Source: Nemopilema nomurai
Lineage: Eukaryota > Cnidaria > Scyphozoa > Rhizostomeae > Rhizostomatidae
Reading direction: 5' to 3'
Assembly (NCBI GenBank): GCA_003864495.1
Contig: ML133493.1
Span: 131,820-195,819 of the forward strand
Length of the DNA stretch: 64,000 nucleotides
In this document: in pieces, positions 54,991 to 64,000 of the stretch
How positions within the stretch are numbered: position 1 is the stretch's first letter
How the letters are laid out: each line of letters starts with the position of its first letter
Notes under the pieces: generated by a model
The model's database searches: none
The model's input: the letters and a program-made list of their open reading frames with translations, nothing else
Told to the model about the DNA's origin: nothing
Translations under genes and position numbers: made by a program

Positions 54991-57595
54991 TTTGATAATT
55001 CAAGTTATTTTTTGTTGCGACAGCTGGAACACGTGGTGATCGTGCAAGGTAGACAAAAGTTGTAATGAACAGTCTGCACCCTACATGAAGACTAGAATTA
55101 TAGTCAATTAAAGTCAACATTAAAGCCTGGCAATCAGTTTCCGTTTCACTTCCATTATAGTACAATTCTTCGTACTGAGGTATTCCAACTCGTGCTACGT
55201 CAGACCACGGTTTTAGATTTCATGACCACCATTTGCGCCTGTCGTGTCGTGCGTTCCATTATTATTAGTTCCATTATTATTAGTATTGATCAAGCTGCAC
55301 ATTCCCCAAATGTTCCATGGACTGTCGAATCCAACGGAATAGCTTTCCCCTACATCTGCAATAAAGCACGCCTTTCACTCAATCAGCTCAGTGCTTTTAG
55401 GGGATCAGTCAGTAGTGTTAAACTACTTAGTTGTTGGTCCAAATCTTCTCGCCTTTTCTGATATAATTAAGTCGCAGTGATTGTTGCAAATGCAAGTTCA
55501 ACGTGATATGCCTGAATATCAAAGTAAATGTTTTACATTGTATGTATGTGTGTCGAATAATAATTTAAAGATATGCAAACAATTTAGCTGATTATGGCTT
55601 TAAATCAATCCAAGAGGTTTGTTTTAGTCTTTGGAAAAAGTTGTTTTCTACCTGCTGGATGGCAAAAACAGCTAAAATCCTGTTTGGACCCCTTCAGCGC
55701 TCAACACAGTTAGTCTTTTGAGGACGAAAGAAAGATCTTCACATATTATTTTGAATCAATGAAGGTTCAAACAAGAAATCATTGGGAAAGCTATAAGTCT
55801 TGCCAGTACTCCCAAAAGATGGCATTGTATGAAAGTAAAGACTACTTTTGGTGCAATTATTTAACACTGAATTGTTTAGAACTTCAGTTTTGTGGCTCCA
55901 TGTGGATTGGCCCGTTTTGATGAAGATTGTAAGGAGTTTAGGAATCAAACACTGCCTTTGCTCTTTGCCAATGGAAAGACAATAACAGATTGGCCTGTTG
56001 GCTTGGCTAGCAGATTTGAGCTAGAGACTTCTTGTTGTTTACATTGCAGAAGAACTGTTCATAACACGAAAATAATGTATAAAATGTTGGTTGGTCCTAG
56101 TTTTAACTTTTTGAGAATTCATGTTGTTGATCAATCATTAAGTAGATTTGTGAAAATGCTAAGCAAACAGTTCAATAAAATGTTGCTAGAAAGACTTCCA
56201 TTTTAGCCAGCTGGTTACAAAGTTTTCATTATAAAGTTTTTAAATTAGCTCCTTACTCTAAACTAACTTTTTTCACCTTGCTATCATAAAAGTGTAACTT
56301 TATCGAGAGAATCATATGGTTGTTATGACAAGAAGGATCATGCAACATTTGAGAGAATGGCGATTAAAGTGCTCCTGCTGATTCCTAGCTAAAAATCCCA
56401 ACAAATTTGCAAGGTATCTAAATAACTATTGTTTATCTGGATGTTTATTTCAACAAATCTGAAGGAACCTAATCTAAATTGTCTACAAATGAATTTGGAC
56501 ATTGACAATACTGATGGGCAAGTACGTAGCTTTTTAATTTCAATGTCCATTGTCCGAGCAAGTTTTAATTTTTGGAAAGTTCTATTGCTTTGTAAGTATA
56601 AAATTTTGTTGATTGATAGCATTAAAGTCTTCAGTGAAGGACTAGGTTTTATATCCAGGCCTTTTGCAACTGACTGGGTCTTGGGGCATGCAGCAAGTTT
56701 CAGTTAAAGGTTTTAAAAAGTTCTTGGCATTTGGCCAATAAGAACTAAGGCAATTTACCAGCATCTCTATCTCAAAATATTTATGAGGATGTTTGGTATC
56801 CATGGATTTTTGCTTATAGGCTTGATTTAGTTTTATGCACACAATGCCTCTGCATATATTCTCATGTACCATGAGACAGGCTCTTTAGCTGCCTGGTTTG
56901 GAACCAAGACTTGTGTTAAGACTAAAAAATTTGAAAACTATTCAATAGGAGCATCACAGATTGAAATCAAGAGTATCTTTAATGTGAAGCACCTCCCTAT
57001 TACAAAACAGAATTCCTTAGAAGTCTTTCGTTGTCATTGGTGCAAAGAACTACAATCAAATTCCAATAGTAGTAAAAAAGCTGGATACTTTAGGCAATTC
57101 AAAGAACTGTTCAAGAAGCACATTGATTTAGCCATTTAATATTTCTGGAACTTGTATAACATATTGTCGTTATTCGTTCAGTACTTCATTGGAATCAGCA
57201 TTTTATTTATCTTTGACTGAACAGCTTTTAAGCTGTATCTAATCTTGTCAGGCTAACTGTCAGTAGTGATCATTTTAAATGTTAATCGGCAAATGCATGT
57301 ATGATAAAGCAATGTACGGATGAAGCTGAAACTTTATCTCACCAAATTACCACATGGCTTGTGATTGCAGCAACATAAACATGACTGTAAATTGAGCATC
57401 GCAAGAGACAACCTGGATTTAAAAAAAACCGGACTCCAAATGCATGGGTCAAAAATTCGAATTTCCAACAGATTCAGATGATTTTATTTCTGCATGCTGT
57501 ACAGCCGCACGAATATCAGGGCTTTTCTTCTGGATTCTTAATTGTTTTAAAAGGCCACATATTAAATTAGGACGCTTGTTTGATGATTTATGGTA
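54991..57595. other. Intergenic, with unclassified degenerate coding stretch
   Basis: Between PCF11 and NNT. Plus-strand ORFs at 55892-56206, 56429-56707 and 56864-57139 lie in a row and look like pieces of one eroded protein: PCGLARFDEDCKEF, LETSCCLHCRRTVHNTK, YHETGSLAAWFGTKTC, VFRCHWCKELQ. Cys pairs are frequent. The family is not recognised. Host gene or TE is undecided. Confidence 0.4.
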
Positions 57596-58823
57596 CAGTC
57601 AATGCTGGCAATGGCGTGCGACCGTACGCCCACGCCTTGTCACACGCCTTCCATTGCTCAGAAATGCAATTCATCGCACGCCTCAAATAATCTAATCACT
57701 TCATTCTAGAGTGATCAATACTGCTCAATGTTGTGCTTTTATCGTACCACATATAATTTCCTTAAGAAGCAGGATAGTCGCCGCCTTTTCGACCTTTAAC
57801 GCAAAATACGACAAGCTTGAACTTCATAGAGACAGTTGTTGTGATATGCTGGTTTCCGTTTTACATGTTTCAATGCTGAAGTACGCGGTCAGTTAAAACT
57901 GATCAGTTTTAACGGACGGACATTTTTCGTCAGCTTTGACTTATTGATGTACCCGTTTACATGATGAGTCAAGACTGACGACTAAGTATTATTTTTCTTC
58001 ATTTTATGATGGTGGCCACACAGAAGGCGCTCTAGTTATAGCCGAACTAGACTCTCAAAACTAGATATTTGTATAGACTGGCCGTAACATCCCAAGAACT
58101 TGGTTCTGCCTACCGAACGTTGATAAAAATTCCGTTTGCTCAACGCGCTTTGCTTTGCGAATCCTTGTCTTCGAAAAAAAGATTTCTCTGCATGAAGTTC
58201 AAAAAGGGGATTAACGCATCGCTTTCAAGGGAGAAGCTTAAAGTATCAACTGATAGTTTACACGAATGTCGTAACTTACACGTTGCGCAGCGCCAACAGT
58301 GTTGGATGAGGTAGTCAAGTGATCCAACATTGTTAATATGGTCCCCTTAATATGTTGGACTTGACAATTCTAAAGCTTGTTTAAGAAAAATGTATCGATT
58401 GGACTAGCTTTGTTTTATGTTTTTATGATAAAGTTAGGTTCTTGACTCTATATACAGCTTTCTATTTCTTTTTAGTACTTGCACACAGTTGCACGCCTTG
58501 GCACCTAAACGGGTACACCAATAAGTCAAAGCTGACGAAAAATGTCCGTCCGTTAAAACTGATCAGTTTTAACTGACCGCGTATTTCAGCATTGAAACAT
58601 GTAAAACGGAAACCAGCAAATCATAACAACGTTTTCTGCGAAGTTCAAGCTTGTCGTAATTGGCGTTAAAGGTCGAAAAGGCGGCGACTATCCTGCTTCT
58701 TAAGGAGATTATAATATTCTTCAAACTTCGTTGTGGTACGATAAAAGCACAACATTACTAATCACTCTTGAATGAATGCCAAGGCGTGGGCATACGATTG
58801 CACGCCATTCCCAGCATTGACTG
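57596..58823. mobile_element. Inverted-repeat element upstream of NNT
   Basis: The ends are CAGTCAATGCTGG and its complement CCAGCATTGACTG. The arms (57596-57975 and about 58495-58823) are matching inverted copies, including GTCAGTTAAAACTGATCAGT and ACGGACGGACATTTTTCGTC. The centre (about 520 bp) has an 81-codon ORF without a known domain. No target duplication was seen. The right arm ends 134 bases before the NNT start codon. Confidence 0.85.
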
Positions 58824-58957
58824 AATCTTGTTTCACAGATCCAAATTCTATGTGAATTTCTCGAAATTGTTCAGCTTAACAACTTTTTTGTCCGCCGAAA
58901 TGAACACTAGACTTAACTAAACCACCTTCTTCGCCTACAGCCTCCAGCGATACCGTG

Positions 58958-59018
58958 ATGACACTGTTGAGTATCGGCAATTCCTTGATAAGGTACAAAC
59001 AAACCTTGGTAGTCACAG
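58958..59018 (+). CDS. NNT: NNT exon 1, mitochondrial presequence
   Basis: 20 codons and one base: start ATGACACTG, donor ACAG|GTAAGT, phase 1. Arg and Lys with Ser/Thr and no acidic residue, as in matrix-targeting peptides. Its link to exon 2 is by phase and position; no transcript was seen. Confidence 0.7.
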
Positions 59019-62000
59019 GTAAGTATGCGCAGTTTAAAGTCTTACTAAATCTTTACACCTTCTTCCAAACATTGTTTTATACACCAAATCATGGAAGAGA
59101 ATGGAGCCGCCATGAATGGACCCCTTCAAATAGCGAACTAGAAATTGATGTCAAGCATTTGTTTAAGCGAATAAATGGCAAAAGATACCCTTTTCTTGCA
59201 TTATTTACTGACAACAGTTTGCAGAACAACAACAATTACTAGAAATCGACCCGGAGTCCCTTTGCCTGGATCTTGGCACCTTACATACGCGTTGCTTTAT
59301 CGCTTTATCGTGCGTTGCTTAACCTCGAAGTTTGTCTTTATTAACAGTTTAATTTCTCCTTAAAAGTTAACTCAGTCGGCGTGTGCATTGACCCCATCAT
59401 ATGTTTAATCCTAAGCAACAAGGTTAAATAAGACAGTACAGCAGAGCAGCTGGACGTCAAAACAAGCTTTACAGGTATGTAAAATTGCTCGTTTTCCCTC
59501 TCTGAAAGTTGGGCTTTAGACCTGCGACTAACACCTTTGACAAGCCTGGTTGTTGAGGCTAACTTCGTGTGGTTTACCTACGACGGATGGTGTTCGTTTC
59601 TTTGTCACTTTGTTGATAATTCAATTTGCAGAGCGAACGACTGCTGTCAAGACTTTACAGTGGTACCTCAAAGTTTCTATCAAGTCATGTTAAGGAGGGT
59701 AAGAATCTGCTCCATTGGTAGAATAATGAAAATCATAACTGAATTTAGTATTCAAATAGATTTTGACTTTTATCATTATGATGTTTATATTCACGATGAC
59801 GTTCGTGGAGCTGTACGGGTAAAAGCTGGAGAAAATGGAAATAGATTTGTGGCCAGACCAGATGTATCGGACCAGATGTTTGGCGATTTAGTTGTCAGAG
59901 CCAAAGGGGCATGAAACTACTGACCATATACTTTGATTCATAAAGGTTCATAATGATTGACCTCTGAAAGTGGGTGAACACCAGGAAAATACAGGATAAA
60001 GATGTAAGCAATGTCACGCTTTATCACCACCGACTCATAATGCGAAATGTGATGAAGTGTCAGATCTCAGCAAGAAAATGGAATGCCTTTTCCATCTTGG
60101 CAGATCAAGAAAACTGAGGATATGATAAAAGATTTATTTCAAAAATTCTTACAACAATTACTGGAAATTTTTAATGAAAGCCAGTTCGAATGAAAAGTGA
60201 TACATTTTTCGACCGACTGGTCTGTGATCCTTTAATGACTGAGCATATTTTTCCCAGAGTGTCATCCTGGCATCCACTTTTAGCTATGATGTTCATTTTG
60301 AGATGCTCCTTGTGGCCGTCTTGACTCATTGACTAACTGGCCCCTAAAATATGGCAGCTGGCCTGTTTATGAGGCAACTGATTGATACCTGGGGGCCTAT
60401 GTTACGTTTTGATTGTTGTACCTTAGGTTGGCCGCCAATTTCCATTTATAAAGCTCTACTTTTTCTTTAATGGGTCTTTTAGTAATTTGAAAATACCGCT
60501 AGAGCGTACGTATTCTTGTATTATCAGGCTGTTGCAAATGTTCACTCCTAGCTTGATAACTTTATGTTAAATAATGTGCAGCACGACGTCAATCTTCTGA
60601 ACTTGCATCCATCCTGGATCAGTGATCATTTACTTTTAATAGACCCCCCAAAACTAGACAAGGCCAACACAATTAAGTTCTTTTTGTAATTCTGCTCATC
60701 CAAGTAAAGTTTTCTAACGTGATGCTACCTCGATGAACGGCCGGTCGCGAGCTTTCAAATGAAATTGCTGTCGCTGTGCTTGTTGTAAATTTGTCAAGAG
60801 CATATGCCCCAATAACGTTAATACCGCCCCAAGCCGTAATGATGCCAGGCAGCGTCGAACATAAAGAATCTCATTGTATTTGCGATGCCTCGGGACAGTG
60901 TTCTGATTGGACTCTGGTTTGAATTTGCCTAGCGAAATGGTCACTATGTCAGTTTCCGTGACCATTGTACTGAATGCAATAAGACCTGCACATCAGATTG
61001 CTTAAATCTAGACCACTCAAAAGAAAGAGCTAAAATAATTATAGCTCTGCTTTAACATGCCGATCTATTGCGATCATTAAAGATTTGTTCGATTTTACTC
61101 TAGATGTTGCCGCCAGTGGAACTCCATACAATGAACTAACAGTGTCTGTACCACGTGAGGTACACCCAAACGAAAGGAGAGTCGCATTATCTCCTCAGGC
61201 ATGCAAGGCTCTTGTGGATAAAGGTTTCAGAGTTTTAGTGGAGGCTGGAGCAGGGTCGTCAGCAAAGTTTACAGACCAAGATTATGTAGCCGTTGGAGCA
61301 ACTTTAGTCAATACTAAGGAAGCCTACCTTGGTGACATAGTACTGAAGGTGCATATTCGTCAAATGTTTCTCTTTTTTCATAGATTTCCCGTATCACCTA
61401 AACCTTGATGCAGATTGCGAACGACTTTTAACGAACAAATCCTTTTTATTCTTTGTGTTCTCAATACCAAAAGTAAAATCAAAGTCTCCTTTAAGGCACC
61501 CGTCAAGACTCAAAATAAGCATTTGTGGTATTCTATAATTAGATTTATCTCAAGTGGAAACCGAAGCGGTGCATGGATTCACTTTTTGTAGTCAGCTCAC
61601 GTTATCTCCTGCTTTTCCACGCTGTCTCAGGCTAACTGAAAATTTAACCATACGTGTTTAATGTGAAATTAAACCATTTTAAGTTGAAGCCAGATTCATC
61701 TCACGTTAACTCATTGTGGAAACCAAGCTTTAGAGTTAAACTTGCCTCCGCAGCGCAGGACTTTTTGAATTAAATAGAATACATGTGTAAACAAATTTAA
61801 AATTGGTCTGGATATCGCTTGCCACCTTCGTATAATTGATGACAAAAGATTGGCTTCTTCGTCAAAATTTGAAGCGGCCTAGATCTAATCACATTAGCAG
61901 TTAAAAAATTTATCTTGAAAAACTTACAGACGTTACAAACCTGTTTTATGATAATTTTGCTATTCAATAGGTAAGAGCGCCCGAGGAACACCCACAACTT

Positions 62001-63839
62001 GGTGTTCATGAAGCAAGCCTGTTAAGAGATGGGAGTAATTTAATCAGTTTCATAAATCCAGGTCAGAATAAGGAATTATTGGACAAGTTGTCGGGGAAAA
62101 AGCTGACTGTTCTAGCGATGGACTGTGTACCAAGAATATCCCGTGCACAAACTTTCGACGCACTTAGCTCGATGGCAAATATTGCTGGGTATAAAGCCGT
62201 TATAGAGGCCGCCAACCACTTTGGGCGATTCTTTACCGGACAAATAACTGCTGCTGGAAAAGTCCCGCCTGCAAAGATCCTTGTGATCGGTAAGTTCATT
62301 GAAGATATCCTTGAAAGTGCCAAGTTTAAAATAAAATTGTATCTCCCTAGTTTGTACTGATCATTGCCCATCTCTTTAGTTTGTAACTGAGAGTATTACA
62401 ATAATCTACAAGATCAGCTGAAGTTAATACCTTCTATAAGTTCAACGTTGTCTGTTAGTTTGCGTGAGGATAAATTGTATGAATGTTTTAATGAATTGAT
62501 TGAAATTTGGTCCATGATCAAAGTTGGCCCATGATCAGTACAAATAGTGTTGGTAAAAACAGTTGAAATGAAATAGAACTAACTAGGGAGATGAAAGGGT
62601 GTTGATGTAATCCTCGTGTATGTAATTATGTTAGTTAATGCTTCCAACATAGAGCGGTTCTTTTATAAATTACAGATAAAAAATAGCATTTCATCTTGCT
62701 CTGATGCAACTTATTTTAGTAGGAAGTAGCCCAAAGGACTATCGCTAACATTTTCAGAGTCGGAGTGCTCCCATGATTGATAATGTTTTAGGAAAATGAT
62801 ATGATAATGATATGCAGCTTTCCTTTCCCTGCAATTGTTATCTTTTTGTGAACTGATTCGCAGTTACTGATTCTGTATGTTTAGTTGTGTTTTGACCCTT
62901 ACATGTTGCGTAAATGTCCATTACCAGGGAACATTTGTGTTTGACGTCTAGTGACTTCTTTAAACTTCTGTCGTGAATTTCGAAACTTCTCATTTGTGTC
63001 TTTTTTGTGACGTTCGTTTTGTTTTTCAATTGTACGAAGCATTGGAAAGAGTTCGCACATTTTTGCCTTTGCTCGTAATAGAGGTGTCATTTTATAAGTG
63101 GTGTTCAATATTTCTAATTGCCTGTTTGTCCACATCAGCGTGCAATAATCACCAATTTGGTTTCTCTTGTTGTCTATCCTACATTGTAAGTGTTTTTGTA
63201 AATACCAAAAGCTATATCGATTTAGAGAACGAAGTTTCTCCTACATTGCAGGTGGGGGCGTTGCGGGTCTGGCTGCGGTGGCTACAGCAAAGAATATGGG
63301 AGCAGTAGTCAGGGCTTTTGATACGAGGGCTGCTGTCAAAGAGCAGATTCAGTCACTTGGCGCTGAATTTTTGGAAGTCAAGGATGTAAAAGAATCTGGG
63401 GAGGGTAGGTCATTTGATTGATAGCTGGCTGAGCAAATGGGTTCCGTGTCAATCGTACTTGTTTAGGCCAGAAGTATTAGTTCTGTTTGATTTTTTATTA
63501 GCCCGTCGTGGCACATAGTAATTATACCTTGTCGTAGAACATATTGTTTAGATGTAGTTGAGAGTTTGCGTGCTTTCTGTAGGTACCGGTGGTTATGCCA
63601 AGGAAATGTCCCCTGAGTTCATTAAGGCCGAAATGGAACTTTTCGCAAGGCAAGCTAGGGATGTAGATATTATCATAACCACTGCATTGATTCCTGGAAA
63701 ACCTGCACCAAAGTTGATAACCACTGAGATGGTCGAGTCTATGAAGCAGGGCTCAGTTATTATTGACTTGGCTTCAGAAATGGGTGGAAACTGCGAAGTT
63801 ACGAAACCTGGGGAAAACTACAATTACAAGGGTGTTCAG
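58958..63839 (+). CDS. NNT: NNT, NAD(P) transhydrogenase, mitochondrial (5' part)
   Basis: NNT of the inner mitochondrial membrane reduces NADP+ with NADH using the proton gradient. Five exons are present: 58958-59018, 61104-61348, 61971-62289, 63252-63404, 63583-63839; phases agree, 345 codons. The start gives a basic, hydroxylated presequence, [20 protein letters not shown]. Then the NAD(H)-binding domain [60 protein letters not shown] (Rossmann glycine motif), [17 protein letters not shown] and [14 protein letters not shown]. The transmembrane part and domain III are beyond the right edge. Domain I matches animal NNT in order and also the bacterial PntA subunit. Confidence 0.95.
59019..61103. 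other. NNT intron 1
   Basis: A 2.1-kb intron. A 125-codon plus ORF at 59537-59914 and minus ORF 60714-60965 have no recognised domain. Nothing else was identified. Confidence 0.5.
61104..61348 (+). CDS. NNT: NNT exon 2
   Basis: Acceptor TTTACTCTAG, then [20 protein letters not shown], the usual start of mature NNT, up to GDIVLK. Donor AAG|GTGCAT is weak. Phase 1 in, 0 out. Confidence 0.92.
61971..62289 (+). CDS. NNT: NNT exon 3
   Basis: [60 protein letters not shown] and [20 protein letters not shown] domain I core, very well conserved. Acceptor CAATAG, donor ATCG|GTAAGT, phase 1 out. Confidence 0.95.
63252..63404 (+). CDS. NNT: NNT exon 4, NAD-binding glycine motif
   Basis: [20 protein letters not shown], then [20 protein letters not shown] and KESGEG. 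Acceptor CATTGCAG, donor GAGG|GTAGGT, phase 1 at both ends. Confidence 0.95.
63583..63839 (+). CDS. NNT: NNT exon 5
   Basis: [60 protein letters not shown] and NYKGVQ. Acceptor TTCTGTAG, donor CAG|GTATGT, phase 0 out. The next exons are outside the window. Confidence 0.95.
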
Positions 63840-64000
63840 GTATGTCAGTATTACTGTTTATTGATCTTGACTTGCTTCTCAGAAAAGAATCTTCAATATT
63901 TTCAGGATTACAAGTTTCACCTAAACCTGATTATGCGCATTTTTCGTCTGCTTGTAGTGTAATTATGTTAGCTGTGATAATTGCTTATCAGGCTTGAAGA

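Noticed and set aside
60714..60965. Minus ORF of 83 codons upstream of NNT exon 2
   Set aside because: No domain, no splice partner, and it lies within NNT intron 1.

Overview
The window is animal nuclear DNA, most likely from an invertebrate and probably a cnidarian. It is AT-rich, its genes have introns, and it is dense in old transposable elements (TEs). The guess at cnidarian rests on the mix of repeat families (hAT, Harbinger, Penelope-like, BEL/Pao, tyrosine-recombinase fragments, P2X7-like zinc domains), not on a species-specific marker. No database could be searched; family names come from recognised motifs.

Layout. 1-4470 is a 29-bp satellite with larger repeating blocks. 4471-27250 is a TE graveyard with no certain host gene: an integrase remnant (5.1-5.5 kb), an inverted-repeat element (7.2-9.2 kb), a tyrosine recombinase end (9.2-9.5 kb), an ancient ~165-bp tandem array (11.0-12.0 kb), a MITE (13.8-14.1 kb), an element with a P2X7-like cysteine domain (17.1-19.5 kb), a complete but dead hAT element whose transposase end is amplified into seven 172-bp copies (20.6-23.4 kb), and a near-perfect palindromic element with an OTU protease fragment (24.7-27.2 kb).

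27848-54932 on the minus strand is a host gene, PCF11, a pre-mRNA 3'-end cleavage and transcription termination factor. I reconstruct 13 exons whose splice phases all agree, giving about 1,321 codons once one extra base in the third exon is discounted. Its introns hold nested TEs: a hAT inside a BEL/Pao integrase (29.3-31.4 kb), a Penelope-like element broken up by Harbinger, hAT and TTAA elements (34.5-40.4 kb), one LINE inside another (44.3-46.6 kb), and a short Penelope-like copy (47.6-48.3 kb) whose tail looks like a hammerhead ribozyme.

58958 to the right edge, on the plus strand, holds the first five coding exons of NNT, the mitochondrial proton-translocating NAD(P) transhydrogenase. 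It is transcribed divergently from PCF11. Between the two lie about 4 kb of degenerate coding-like sequence and a 1.2-kb inverted-repeat element that ends 134 bases before the NNT start codon.

The two host genes are housekeeping genes with no evident functional link beyond being neighbours. The most unusual signals are the ribozyme-like Penelope tails, the palindromic OTU element, the 172-bp amplification inside a transposase, and the one-base frameshift in the CID exon of PCF11.
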